Shown here: one piece after another, positions 1 through 8,279 of the stretch | Layout: each line of letters begins with the position of its first letter | Numbering within the stretch: the first letter of the stretch is position 1 | Source: Arthrobacter echini | Lineage (GTDB): Bacteria; Actinomycetota; Actinomycetes; Actinomycetales; Micrococcaceae | DNA length: 64,000 nt | Assembly: GCF_004803505.1 (NCBI RefSeq) | Contig: NZ_SSWH01000009.1 | Span: 80,297 to 144,296 of the forward strand | Reading direction: 5' to 3' | Program-made: the position numbers and the translations under genes | The notes under the pieces: generated by a model | The model's database searches: none | What the model was told of the DNA's origin: nothing | What the model saw: the letters and a program-made list of their open reading frames with translations, nothing else

Positions 1-237
1 GGCATGAGCCACCGAGAAGGCGAAGGAGCGAAGTCCCGGCATCCCTCCGGTGATCGAGGCCAGCTTGGCGAACACCGTGAGGAAGACCTCCTGGGTCAGG
101 GCCTCCGGATCCTCCGAACCCCGACCGGCCAGATACCCCTGCACCGCAGGGCTCAGCGACCGATAGATGAGGGAGAGTGCCGCCGGTTCGCCGCCCTGAG
201 CGCGAGCAAGCGCATCATCAGGCAACGGAGTGCTCAC
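1..237 (-). CDS. ECF-type sigma-70 factor, N-terminal part (cut by window edge)
   Basis: Reading the minus strand from a GTG at 237 gives 79 codons that run off the window edge. The protein opens VSTPLPDDALARAQGGEPAA and then has a region-2-like helix pair, with LIYRSLSPAVQGYL followed by EDPEALTQEVFLTVFAKLAS. That pattern (the D-A-L-x-Q-E-V-F-L type core helix) is typical of sigma-70 region 2 in ECF factors, which bind the RNA polymerase clamp and the -10 element. An AAGGA lies about 7 nt before the GTG. Region 4 and any anti-sigma partner are outside the window, so the regulon cannot be guessed. The plus-strand reading frames here look like shadows. Confidence 0.75.
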   Translation of the reverse strand, partial: MSTPLPDDALARAQGGEPAALSLIYRSLSPAVQGYLAGRGSEDPEALTQEVFLTVFAKLASITGGMPGLRSFAFSVAHA

Positions 238-333
238 GGCTGTTCCTTGTTCGAGCGGGAGGGCGAGACCATCGTAGCCCTTGCCCCCGGCGCCCGGGAG
301 TCGCCCGGCGGCGAGTCGTCAGGAATGAAGAAG

Positions 334-373
334 GCCGCACCGAGACCCGTTGGGGGATAAGTCTCGATGCGGC
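334..373. other. Imperfect inverted repeat upstream of the sigma factor gene
   Basis: GCCGCACCGAGAC at 334-346 pairs with GTCTCGATGCGGC at 361-373, with one mismatch in 13 and a 14-nt loop. It lies between the sigma factor start (237) and the end of the nitrilase-family gene (488). There is no T-tract on either side, so it is not a classical terminator. It could be an operator or a leader hairpin of the sigma gene. Confidence 0.5.
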
Positions 374-487
374 GCTTACACAGGGGTAATCGCTCGTCGA
401 TCCGAAAAGGTTACGCGCGTGCGGATTCTTCTTCCTGACCGGACGAAGTACTGTCAGGGCGTTCCCGCCCCGGCTCTGCCGTCCGGG

Positions 488-1294
488 TCAGTGGGCGTCG
501 ACAATGGTCTCGTTCCGGCTGAATCGACGGTTCTGCAGTACCGGCAGGAACTCGCGTACGTCGTCGACCCTCCGGCGGGTGACCTCCGTGGTGACGACAC
601 CGCGCTCCTCGTTCTCCAGGTGTGCCAGCGGGATGCCCATGGGGTCGATGATGGCGGAGTGACCGATGGTATGGCCGCCCGAGGTCCCCGCCGCTGCGAC
701 CCACACCGTGTTCTCGATGGCGCGTGCCTTCAGCAGTGTCTCCCAGTGCTCGATCTTGTGCTCGCCCTCGAACCAGGCGGCCGGCACGCAGAGCAGATCG
801 GCGCCCACATCGGTCAGAGCCCGTGACAGTTCGGGGAAGCGGAGGTCGTAGCAGGTCATGAGCCCCACGCGGAGATCACCGATCTGGGCAACCTTGATGC
901 CGCCGTCGCCGGGCTTGATGCGTGAGGACTCCTGGTAGCTGAAGGCGTCGTACAGGTGCAGCTTGCGGTAGGTGTCGACGATGCGGCCGGTCGAATCGAT
1001 GAGGACCAGTGTGTTGAAGGGCCGCGCCTCACCGCTGGGCTCGTACCCACCGGCGACGACGGCGATCGAGTTCTCGGCCGCGATGAAGGAGAGCTGCTGG
1101 ACGAAGGAGGTCCAGTTGGCTTCCACGGCGTCCTGCAGGGAGCCCTGCACCGCGCCGATCGAGAACATCGACTCCTCGGGGAAGACGATCAGCGCAGACC
1201 CTTGCACACCGGCTGTCGCCGCGAGCTCACGCATGACGGCGAGGTTCGCCGGGGTGTCCCCACCGGGCCTGAACTGACCAACGCTGACCTTCAT
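488..1294 (-). CDS. Carbon-nitrogen (nitrilase superfamily) hydrolase
   Basis: A 268-residue protein with the full nitrilase-superfamily Glu-Lys-Cys triad. The Glu is E40 in IVFPEES, the Lys is in TYRKLHLYDAF, and the nucleophilic Cys is in LMTCYDLRFPE. The length and the MTCYDLRFPE elbow resemble the omega-amidase / Nit1 branch, which hydrolyses small amides such as alpha-ketoglutaramate or deaminated glutathione. The exact substrate cannot be told from sequence. The enzyme should be cytoplasmic because no signal peptide is present. It is followed downstream by the hairpin at 334-373 and is transcribed away from the DUF427 gene, with 74 nt between the two start codons. Confidence 0.85.
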   Translation of the reverse strand: MKVSVGQFRPGGDTPANLAVMRELAATAGVQGSALIVFPEESMFSIGAVQGSLQDAVEANWTSFVQQLSFIAAENSIAVVAGGYEPSGEARPFNTLVLIDSTGRIVDTYRKLHLYDAFSYQESSRIKPGDGGIKVAQIGDLRVGLMTCYDLRFPELSRALTDVGADLLCVPAAWFEGEHKIEHWETLLKARAIENTVWVAAAGTSGGHTIGHSAIIDPMGIPLAHLENEERGVVTTEVTRRRVDDVREFLPVLQNRRFSRNETIVDAH

Positions 1295-1368
1295 GCCTGC
1301 CCCTTGTCCGTGTGTCGTCCATCCAGCCTACAGAACCGCTACCGGCTGCCGGGAGTAGCTTTGAGTCC

Positions 1369-1875
1369 ATGACGACCCCGGGGAGTGGAAAGCGTGTCCA
1401 GCCCGGCCCTGGACAGGAATCGGTGTGGGACTACCCGAGACCACCCAGGGTCGAACGCTCCTCAGCGAGGATCGAGGTGCGCTTCGGCGGGCAGCTCATC
1501 GCCGCCACCAGCTCCGCCGTGCGGGTGCTGGAGACCAGCCACCCACCGGTCCATTACCTGCCGATCGAGGATTTCCTGCCCGGCGTGCTGAAACCCGTGG
1601 ACGGCTCCACGCACTGCGAGTTCAAGGGCGCTGCCGCGTACTTCGACGTCGTCGCGGGCACTGCACGCAGCCCGCGCGGCGCCTGGACGTACCCGAGGCC
1701 GGTGCGCGGTTACGAGGACCTCTCCACTCGTGCCGCGATTTACCCCGCGCAAATGGACTCCTGCACCGTGGACGGAGAACGGGTCCAGGCGCAGGAGGGT
1801 GGCTTCTACGGTGGCTGGATCACCTCGATGATCGCGGGCCCATTCAAGGGCGGCGCCGGGACCTGGGGTTGGTAG
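1369..1875 (+). CDS. DUF427 domain-containing protein
   Basis: About 168 residues when started at the ATG at 1369 (MTTPGSGKRV). The reading frame is open further upstream to 1312, but that stretch overlaps the promoter region of the divergent hydrolase gene. The core contains GGQLIAATSSAVRVLETSHPP, PIEDFLPGVLKPVDGSTHCEFKG and a closing AWTYPRPV...AIYPAQMDSCTVDGE region. This is the layout of the small beta-barrel DUF427 fold. Function is unknown; some relatives are annotated as nucleotidyltransferase-like without biochemical support. It stands alone between a hydrolase and a lipoprotein gene. Confidence 0.8.
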   Translation: MTTPGSGKRVQPGPGQESVWDYPRPPRVERSSARIEVRFGGQLIAATSSAVRVLETSHPPVHYLPIEDFLPGVLKPVDGSTHCEFKGAAAYFDVVAGTARSPRGAWTYPRPVRGYEDLSTRAAIYPAQMDSCTVDGERVQAQEGGFYGGWITSMIAGPFKGGAGTWGW

Positions 1876-1982
1876 CAGGATTTACGCAGGGTCGACGTTC
1901 AGCGTCCATGGGGCTTCCGTCCATCGGATGGTCATCAGCGTTTGCTAGTGTTCCACGCTGACCCACGACGCAAGGACTCATC

Positions 1983-2768
1983 ATGCCCAACAGGACACCA
2001 GCACGGAAGCGGTTGCTGCTCGCTGCCGCCTTCATCGGATCGACGGCGCTCCTGGGCGCCTGCAGTGACACGGACGACGCCGACGGCGCAGCGGCCTCCG
2101 CTCCCGCGGAGTCGACAGCAGAAGCCACCCCGAGCACGACTGCGGAAGCACCGCCCGAACCCGATCTCGAGGACATTCCCGACGTGGTCGCCACGGTCAA
2201 CGGCACCGAGATCGACCGTGAGGAGTTCACCAGCGCGTACGAGATCCAGTTCGCCCAGGCCTCCACCGCAGCGCAGCTCGACGGCCAGATACTCGATCAG
2301 GAGCAGTTGAGGACGAGCGTCGCGGACAACCTCGTGAGCACCGAACTGCTGCGGCAGGAGGCGGAGGAACGAGGAATCGACGCGAGCCCCGAGGCCCTGG
2401 ATGCCGCCGTCGACGACCTCCTGGAATCCAGTCAGCTCGAGACGGAGGAAGACCTCCGGGCAGCCTTCGCGGAGCAGGGCCTCGAGGACGAGGAGTTCGA
2501 CACGCAGCTCGCGGACCAGGTCAAGCTCGACGCGCTGCTCGCGGAGGAGGCCGGCGATATCGCACCCACCGATCAGGAGATCCAGGACACCTACGACGCC
2601 GCGAAGGCGCAGCAGGAGGAAGCGGGCGACACGACGACGCCCATCCCGCCGCTCGAGGACGTACGCGATGGGATAGAGGAGCAGCTGGAGGGCGAGAAGC
2701 TCTCGGAGGCGGCGCAGGACCTCCTCGCCGAGCTGCGGGAGGACGCCGACATCACTGTCAACCTCTAG
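1983..2768 (+). CDS. SurA N-terminal-like lipoprotein
   Basis: A 261-residue exported lipoprotein. The signal peptide MPNRTPARKRLLLAAAFIGS ends in a lipobox LLGAC with the lipidated Cys at residue 27. A linker rich in Ala, Ser, Thr, Glu and Pro follows to about residue 65. The folded part begins VVATVNGTEIDREEF, the conserved opening of SurA/PrsA-type chaperone domains, and continues as acidic helices. No complete parvulin or PpiC catalytic domain is visible, so this is probably a membrane-anchored holdase-like chaperone rather than a prolyl isomerase. It is convergent with purA. Confidence 0.75.
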   Translation: MPNRTPARKRLLLAAAFIGSTALLGACSDTDDADGAAASAPAESTAEATPSTTAEAPPEPDLEDIPDVVATVNGTEIDREEFTSAYEIQFAQASTAAQLDGQILDQEQLRTSVADNLVSTELLRQEAEERGIDASPEALDAAVDDLLESSQLETEEDLRAAFAEQGLEDEEFDTQLADQVKLDALLAEEAGDIAPTDQEIQDTYDAAKAQQEEAGDTTTPIPPLEDVRDGIEEQLEGEKLSEAAQDLLAELREDADITVNL

Positions 2769-2795
2769 CTCGCCTGTCGCTCCGGCGCCTGACGT

Positions 2796-2817
2796 CGGTG
2801 CTCCTGCGGGCGCACCG
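2796..2817. terminator. Weak hairpin between convergent genes
   Basis: CGGTGC at 2796-2801 pairs with GCACCG at 2812-2817 across a 10-nt loop, between the ends of the SurA-like gene and purA. No T-run follows on either strand, so termination here is only a suggestion from position. Confidence 0.3.
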
Positions 2818-2842
2818 GTCAGTTACGGGCACGCCGCTGCGG

Positions 2843-4129
2843 TCAGCCGATCAGATCGTTGATCACGATGGTCTGGTCGCGGTCCGGACCGACGCCGATC
2901 GCCGAGAACCGGGTGCCCGAGAGCTTCTCGAGTGCACGCACGTAGGCCTGCGCATTCTCCGGCAGGTCCTGCAGGGTGCGCGCCCCCGTGATGTCCTCGG
3001 TCCAGCCGTCGAAGTACTCGAAGACCGGCTCCGCGTGGTGGAAGTCGGTCTGCGTCATGGGCATCTCGTCGTGGCGCACGCCGTCGACGTCGTATGCCAC
3101 GCACACGGGGATACTCTCGATGCCCGTCAGGACATCGAGCTTGGTCACGAAGTAGTCCGTGAAGCCGTTGACGCGTGAGGCATGCCGCGCGAGTACGGCG
3201 TCGTACCAGCCGCACCTGCGCGGGCGGCCCGTGTTCACACCGAACTCGCCTCCCTTGGTCTGCAGGTAGAGGCCCATGTCGTCGAAGAGTTCCGTGGGGA
3301 AGGGGCCCGCGCCGACGCGCGTGGTGTACGCCTTGATGATGCCCACGGCGCGGCTGATCCTGGTGGGTCCGATCCCCGAGCCGACGGACGCGCCCCCCGC
3401 TGTGGGATTCGACGACGTCACGAACGGGTAGGTGCCGTGGTCGACATCGAGGAAGGTGGCCTGTCCCCCCTCCATCAGCACCACCTTGCCGGCATCGAGG
3501 GCCTCGTTGAGCACGAAGGTGGAGTCGATGACGAGGGGACGCAGTCGCTCGGCGAAGGAGAGGAAGTACTCGAGAACCTCCTCCACCTCGACATCACGGC
3601 GGTTGTATACCTTGACCAGCAGTTCGTTCTTCTGCTTGAGCGATCCCTCGACCTTCTGGCGCAGAATCGATTCGTCGAAGACGTCCTGGACGCGCAGACC
3701 GAGCCGGGCCACCTTGTCCATGTAGGCCGGGCCGATGCCGCGTCCCGTGGTGCCGATGGCCCGCTTTCCGAGGAAGCGCTCCGTGACCTTGTCCAGTACC
3801 TGGTGGTAGGGGGCCACGAGGTGGGCGTTGGCGGACACCCGGAGCCGGGAGGTGTCGGCCCCGCGAGCCTCCAGTCCGTCGATCTCCTCGAACAACGCCT
3901 CGAGATTGATCACGCAGCCGTTGCCGATGATCGGGACGGCGTTGGGGCTCAGGATTCCGGCGGGAAGGAGTTTGAGCTCGTACTTCTCGCCATTGACCAC
4001 CACGGTGTGCCCGGCGTTGTTCCCGCCATTGGGCTTCACGACATAGTCGACGCGCCCGCCGAGCAGATCGGTGGCCTTGCCCTTGCCCTCATCGCCCCAC
4101 TGGGCTCCGACGATGACGATTGCTGGCAT
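2843..4129 (-). CDS. purA: Adenylosuccinate synthetase
   Basis: Makes adenylosuccinate from IMP and aspartate with GTP, the first committed step from IMP to AMP. The protein starts [20 protein letters not shown], which contains the family P-loop (GDEGKGK). Other family blocks are present: [25 protein letters not shown], and [12 protein letters not shown] near the GTP-binding end. The start at 4129 gives 428 residues, the usual length, and has GGGAG seven bases upstream. The frame is open further upstream but only through the leader hairpins. The 5' leader holds two strong stem-loops (4150-4184 and 4204-4224). Confidence 0.97.
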   Translation of the reverse strand: MPAIVIVGAQWGDEGKGKATDLLGGRVDYVVKPNGGNNAGHTVVVNGEKYELKLLPAGILSPNAVPIIGNGCVINLEALFEEIDGLEARGADTSRLRVSANAHLVAPYHQVLDKVTERFLGKRAIGTTGRGIGPAYMDKVARLGLRVQDVFDESILRQKVEGSLKQKNELLVKVYNRRDVEVEEVLEYFLSFAERLRPLVIDSTFVLNEALDAGKVVLMEGGQATFLDVDHGTYPFVTSSNPTAGGASVGSGIGPTRISRAVGIIKAYTTRVGAGPFPTELFDDMGLYLQTKGGEFGVNTGRPRRCGWYDAVLARHASRVNGFTDYFVTKLDVLTGIESIPVCVAYDVDGVRHDEMPMTQTDFHHAEPVFEYFDGWTEDITGARTLQDLPENAQAYVRALEKLSGTRFSAIGVGPDRDQTIVINDLIG

Positions 4130-4149
4130 GGGATACTCCCCCATTCGGT

Positions 4150-4184
4150 ACGGCGTCGTCCGTATACGGCAGATACGACGCCGT
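4150..4184 (-). promoter_or_regulatory. purA leader stem-loop 1
   Basis: ACGGCGTCGT (4150-4159) is the exact reverse complement of ACGACGCCGT (4175-4184). The loop contains the palindrome CCGTATACGG. The structure ends 20 nt before the purA start codon, so it could affect translation initiation or be an operator. No riboswitch class is recognised. Confidence 0.5.
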
Positions 4185-4203
4185 GCATGAGAACGCCCCA
4201 ACC

Positions 4204-4224
4204 GGCTGCGGATCTGCCGCAGCC
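4204..4224 (-). promoter_or_regulatory. purA leader stem-loop 2
   Basis: GGCTGCGG (4204-4211) pairs perfectly with CCGCAGCC (4217-4224) around a 5-nt loop. It lies upstream of stem-loop 1 on the purA strand. A TAAACT word that could be a -10 box lies just upstream of both (4245-4250), which would make the leader about 110 nt long. The promoter assignment is weak. Confidence 0.45.
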
Positions 4225-4327
4225 ACTGGGGCTCTTACCGTCCGAGTTTAGCCGAGGCACTCGACGAGCGTCGAACAGGAGGATGCGGAACGACGGCGGA
4301 TCCCGACGCTCCGTGGACAATGGGGGC

Positions 4328-4930
4328 ATGGACCGCTTCGTTGGACACATTGCCGGTGTCGGCACCACCTCCGGGACACGTCTGGTGATCGGGCGGTGGG
4401 AGTCCTCGCCCTTCGGCGCCTTCACCGACGTCATGCTGGAGGATTCGGCCGGGCAGCGAACGCTGCTCGCCCCGACGCAGGAGGTGGCGGACTACGTGGG
4501 GGCAACCTACTCGTTCGACGACGTCGTCGTCTCCCCCGTCAGCTCCACTCTCGCGTCGGACCGGCTCGTGGTCGACGCGGACGAGTTGCAGGTCTTCGTC
4601 GAGATCGGCGGGCTCACCCTTCTCGGGCGACTGCTCGGCGTGCTCCCCCAGCGTCTGGCCACCCATCCGACCTGGCTCGCCCTGATCAATCCGGTGGCGT
4701 CGCGGCTGATCACCGGCGTTGCGACAGCAGGTTCTGCCGGTCATGGGCGCAAGGAGTACTACGGGGTCACCTCTGCCCGTGCCATCCTGGGAGCGACGGC
4801 GGCGTGGAAGGACTCGGATCTCGGTCAGTTGGCCCCTGTGAGCCCACCGGTACGCTTCGGCTTCAGCTCAGCACCACCGCGGCCGCAGCTGGTGTCGGTC
4901 ACCACGACGATCCGCCGGCCGGAGGAATGA
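4328..4930 (+). CDS. Conserved protein of unknown function
   Basis: A 200-residue protein from the ATG at 4328 (MDRFVGHIAGVGTTSGTRLV). The frame is open far upstream, but that part is antisense to purA and is not coding. The protein looks cytoplasmic: it begins with a beta-rich half (VIGRWESSPFGAFTDVMLED, then ATYSFDDVVVSPV) and continues with a hydrophobic helical stretch GLTLLGRLLGVLPQRLATHP and KEYYGVTSARAILGATAAWK. I do not recognise the family, though the GC-skewed codon use and size argue for a real gene. It is divergent from purA and convergent with selB. Confidence 0.6.
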   Translation: MDRFVGHIAGVGTTSGTRLVIGRWESSPFGAFTDVMLEDSAGQRTLLAPTQEVADYVGATYSFDDVVVSPVSSTLASDRLVVDADELQVFVEIGGLTLLGRLLGVLPQRLATHPTWLALINPVASRLITGVATAGSAGHGRKEYYGVTSARAILGATAAWKDSDLGQLAPVSPPVRFGFSSAPPRPQLVSVTTTIRRPEE

Positions 4931-4994
4931 ACCGCGCAGAAAGCCCGGGACGACTACTACCGGCGCAGATGACGTAGGTTCCCCGCCTCCGGGC

Positions 4995-6779
4995 TCAGGT
5001 GATGGAACGCCGGTTCGCATCGAGCCGCCGGGTCCAGCCGCGTCCGTCGAGGTACTCGAGCAGCGGGATCACGACCCTGCGCGTGGTGTCCAGCGCTTTC
5101 CGTGCCTCGCTGGTCGTGAACGGCTGCGGCAGGGCCGCGAGCTCGCGCATTGCAAGGGCCGGTGCCCGCGGTAGCAGGACGACACCGTCGCCGATCCTCA
5201 ACAGGCGCCCGCTGCGCTCAGCTGCTGCCAGCTCCCGGCTACCCAGCCCGAGCCCCTTCAGGTCATGGGCCTCCGGAGCAGCGAAGGGACCCGCGGTCAG
5301 GCGCTTCTCGAGTACGGCGATCCCCGCTTCGGCCGCACCGAGGTCCGGACGCCGACCGGGCAGGGTGATGAAACCAGCACGGTATTCGAGGCCGGCTTCC
5401 CGGACGACCGCTTCCAGCAGCGCGCCGGCCGGCCCCAGGAGATCCCGGGCCGCTCCGTGCGACAGTCCGGCCGCCAACGGGTCCTGCTTCGCCAGGTGCT
5501 CCACGGCGCTGCGCACTCGCCGCCGCCACCCCTCGAGCGCGGCCTCGTGCACCCACCAGTCACCGAAGGTCCTCACGCCGTCGGGCACCTCGTCCAGGTG
5601 GGAGACACCCATCCTGCGCAACTGTTCGACCCGGACCGCCCCGCGACGAGCGATCTCCGTCAGCGCATCCCCGCCGGGCGACATGTCCGCGAGGACTGCG
5701 GCCCGCCGGGCTGCGTCACCGCGCCGGTCCAGCGCTGGTGGATCGACGTCGAGGATCTGCGCTCCCGCGAGGACCCCCCGCCCGCCGGCCGCGCGCAGTA
5801 CCAGGCGGTCACCGAGTTCGAGTGGGAAGCGCCGGTCGAGAGTGAGGCGTGCGTGGTCCTCCCCGAGGGGGCGGACCCGGCACGGCACGACGGCAGTACC
5901 CACATGAACGAACAGCTGTGCGGGAATGTCGGTGAAAGAGGTACCCGTGGTGCGCCGGACGTCGACCGTATCCACCTCCAGCCAGCTGTCCTCCGTGAGC
6001 AGAACGTCCCCGCGGTGGATCGCTTCCGCAGAAAGTCCGGCCCTGAGATTGACCGCGACGCGGCTGGTGGGACCGATGGAGTCAGCAGCCTCGTTGCGGC
6101 TGTGCAGAGCCCGTACCGACACGACGTCGGTTCCCGCGCTGCCTGCGAGCACCAGCCGGTCACCCCGCGAGAGAGTGCCGGAGCTCAGCGTGCCCGTCAC
6201 CACCGTTCCGGCGCCGCTGATCGTGAAGGACCGGTCTATCCACAACCGGACGCGGGTGTCCGGGTCCGGTGGGGGCAGGGTCGACAGCATGGCGTCCAGC
6301 GCGCGGCGCAGCTCCTCGAGCCCGGTGCCGTCCACCGCGGACACGGCGACGGCCGGTGCGTCCTTCAACCCGGTGCCCTCGAGTTCCGCCCGAACGCGCG
6401 CCAGTACCTGGCCCGAACCGCCGGGCGCCCGGTCGCTCCGCGTCAGCACCACGATTCCATGACTGATGCCGAGGGCGGCGATCGCATCGCGGTGATCACT
6501 GGACTGCGCCTGCCACCCTTCGTCGGCGGCGACGACGAAACACACCGCCGGCGCAGGTCCCAGCCCGGCCAGCATGTTGCCGAGGAACCGCTCGTGTCCG
6601 GGTACATCCACGAACGCCACATCCCGGCCCGACGAGAGCCGGGTCCAGGCGAACCCCAGGTCGATGGTCAGCCCACGGCGGCGCTCCTCCGCCCAGCGGT
6701 CCGGTTCCATCCCGGTGAGGGCACGTACCAGTGTGCTCTTGCCGTGGTCGACATGCCCTGCGGTCGCAACGACGAACAT
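4995..6779 (-). CDS. selB: Selenocysteine-specific elongation factor SelB
   Basis: The dedicated elongation factor that carries Sec-tRNA-Sec to the ribosome at UGA codons followed by a SECIS hairpin. From the start at 6779 it has 594 residues. The EF-Tu-like GTPase opens MFVVATAGHVDHGKSTLVRA (G1), with VDVPGHERFLGNML (G3) and a VLTRSD block in the G4 position. Beta-barrel domains follow, and the C-terminal half holds the winged-helix repeats that bind SECIS RNA, ending LEYLDGRGWTRRLDANRRSI. An upstream extension in frame to 6875 overlaps selA and is not needed. Only 2 nt separate selB from selA, so they are surely one transcript. Confidence 0.95.
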   Translation of the reverse strand: MFVVATAGHVDHGKSTLVRALTGMEPDRWAEERRRGLTIDLGFAWTRLSSGRDVAFVDVPGHERFLGNMLAGLGPAPAVCFVVAADEGWQAQSSDHRDAIAALGISHGIVVLTRSDRAPGGSGQVLARVRAELEGTGLKDAPAVAVSAVDGTGLEELRRALDAMLSTLPPPDPDTRVRLWIDRSFTISGAGTVVTGTLSSGTLSRGDRLVLAGSAGTDVVSVRALHSRNEAADSIGPTSRVAVNLRAGLSAEAIHRGDVLLTEDSWLEVDTVDVRRTTGTSFTDIPAQLFVHVGTAVVPCRVRPLGEDHARLTLDRRFPLELGDRLVLRAAGGRGVLAGAQILDVDPPALDRRGDAARRAAVLADMSPGGDALTEIARRGAVRVEQLRRMGVSHLDEVPDGVRTFGDWWVHEAALEGWRRRVRSAVEHLAKQDPLAAGLSHGAARDLLGPAGALLEAVVREAGLEYRAGFITLPGRRPDLGAAEAGIAVLEKRLTAGPFAAPEAHDLKGLGLGSRELAAAERSGRLLRIGDGVVLLPRAPALAMRELAALPQPFTTSEARKALDTTRRVVIPLLEYLDGRGWTRRLDANRRSIT

Positions 6780-6781
6780 CC

Positions 6782-8113
6782 TCAGCTGCCTTCCAGTCCC
6801 GGCACGTCGCCGGGCCGCTCCAGAGCCGCCAGCACAGCCGTGGTCACCTGTTCGTCGTCGTCCTCCGGGATGCACCGCAGATCCACCAGGCAGGCACCAT
6901 CATGGACCCGCGGCAGCACGGGCGGGTCCCCTGTGCGCAGCGGCAGGGCAGCACGTTCAGGAAGCCGGGCCGCCCAGCCAGGCAGCGGCACGTCGGGGCC
7001 TCCGCCGCCGCCGACCCTGCCGTCGTGTTCGACCACGGCACAACCCACGGCCCTCGCGAGCGCCTCCGTGCGTTCGCGAAGCCGCACCGGATCAGCGTGC
7101 AGCGCTGCGACCACCGGGGTCACCGGACCGGAGACCGTGGCCTCCAGCGCGGCCAGCGTCAGCTTGTCCGTCCGCAGCGCCCGGGCCAGCGGATGTCGCG
7201 CCAGCGTGTCGATCACCTCGGCGCGGCCGAGCAGGAGTCCCGCCTGCGGGCCGCCGAGGAGTTTGTCCCCGCTGACGATGACGACGTCGGCGCCGGCGTC
7301 CAACGCACTCGCGACGTCGGGTTCGTCGGGTAGGACGTGATCGGGCTCGAGCAGGCCGCTCCCCAGATCCACCACGAGCGGGACGTGGTATCGATCGGCC
7401 AGCGTCCGGAGTCGATGCACCTCGACCCCGGAGGTGAATCCGCTGATCCGGAAGTTGCTCGGGTGGACCTTGAGCAGGCAGCCGGTCCGGTCTCCCAGCG
7501 CTGCTTCGTAGTCACGCAGGTGCGTCCGGTTGGTGGTGCCCACCTCACGCAGACGCGCGCCGGTCGATTCGATCAGCTCGGGAAGCCTGAAGCCTGCGCC
7601 GATCTCGACCAGTTCCCCGCGGCTGATCACCACCTCGCCCGGACCCGCCAGCACCGTGGTGGCCAGCAGCAGGGCGGCTGCGCCGTTGTTGACCACAAGC
7701 GCACTCTCCGCTGCCGGGCAGGCGCGCAACAACGCCTGCCGTGCGCCGATCCCGCGTCCGGACCGGGTCCCGGTGGCCAGATCCAGTTCCACGTCGACGT
7801 AGCCGGCCGCGGTGAGCAGAGCCTCCCGGGAGACCTGCGACAAAGGGGCACGGCCGAGATTCGTATGGACGATGACGCCCGTGGCGTTCAGCACCGTCCT
7901 CAGGGACGTGGCCCGCCGGGAGGACACAGCGGCCAGGATCTGCGGTTCGACATCCTCCGGCGCGATCTCACCCGAGCGCGCCCGGTCCTGGACCTGCTGG
8001 ACGAGGGAGCTGATGACGTCGCTGCCAAGACGGGCCCGGGCGAGTCGGAGCTCCGGGTGGGAGAGCAGCCTGTCGGTCCGCGGAATGAGTCGACGCGGAT
8101 CGTGTGTGCCCAC
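6782..8113 (-). CDS. selA: L-seryl-tRNA(Sec) selenium transferase
   Basis: PLP enzyme that converts Ser-tRNA-Sec to Sec-tRNA-Sec using selenophosphate. The GTG at 8113 is preceded by GAAGGAGGGCT, a strong ribosome binding site, and gives 443 residues. The PLP lysine is K284 in VIVSGDKLLGGPQAG, a signature of the family. Other landmarks are VLNATGVIVHTNLGRAPLS and LVVDLGSGLLEPD. The frame remains open past the tRNA gene up to 8281, but that segment is the tRNA-Sec sequence and not protein. It lies between tRNA-Sec and selB, all on the minus strand, consistent with a tRNA-Sec/selA/selB operon. Confidence 0.95.
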   Translation of the reverse strand: MGTHDPRRLIPRTDRLLSHPELRLARARLGSDVISSLVQQVQDRARSGEIAPEDVEPQILAAVSSRRATSLRTVLNATGVIVHTNLGRAPLSQVSREALLTAAGYVDVELDLATGTRSGRGIGARQALLRACPAAESALVVNNGAAALLLATTVLAGPGEVVISRGELVEIGAGFRLPELIESTGARLREVGTTNRTHLRDYEAALGDRTGCLLKVHPSNFRISGFTSGVEVHRLRTLADRYHVPLVVDLGSGLLEPDHVLPDEPDVASALDAGADVVIVSGDKLLGGPQAGLLLGRAEVIDTLARHPLARALRTDKLTLAALEATVSGPVTPVVAALHADPVRLRERTEALARAVGCAVVEHDGRVGGGGGPDVPLPGWAARLPERAALPLRTGDPPVLPRVHDGACLVDLRCIPEDDDEQVTTAVLAALERPGDVPGLEGS

Positions 8114-8142
8114 AGCCCTCCTTCGGGGATACCAACGGCAAG

Positions 8143-8237
8143 TGGCGGAGGCGGACGGGAATCGAACCCGCCAGACCGAGCTACTCGGTCTCACCGGTTT
8201 TGAAGACCGGGGGGCACACCAGGACCCAGACGCCTCC
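8143..8237 (-). tRNA. selC: tRNA-Sec (anticodon TCA)
   Basis: On the minus strand the gene starts GGAGGCG and ends CGCCTCC plus GCCA, so the acceptor stem closes and the CCA end is encoded. It is 95 nt long including CCA. The anticodon loop reads CTTCAAA with TCA as anticodon, flanked by ACCGGT/CCGGT-type stem strands. A long variable arm (GAGACCGAG TAG CTCGGTCT) and a T-arm GCGGGTTCGATTCCCGT follow. The long extra arm and UCA anticodon mark it as the UGA-decoding selenocysteine tRNA. It sits 30 nt before selA and is divergent from selD. Confidence 0.95.
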
Positions 8238-8279
8238 AGGATGATGCTAACACCGCTGAGCATGCCTAGACTGGCTGCC

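Noticed and set aside
3182..4930. Long plus-strand frame antisense to purA
   Set aside because: Its first two thirds lie over purA and its protein has no family features. Only the part from 4328 is a gene.
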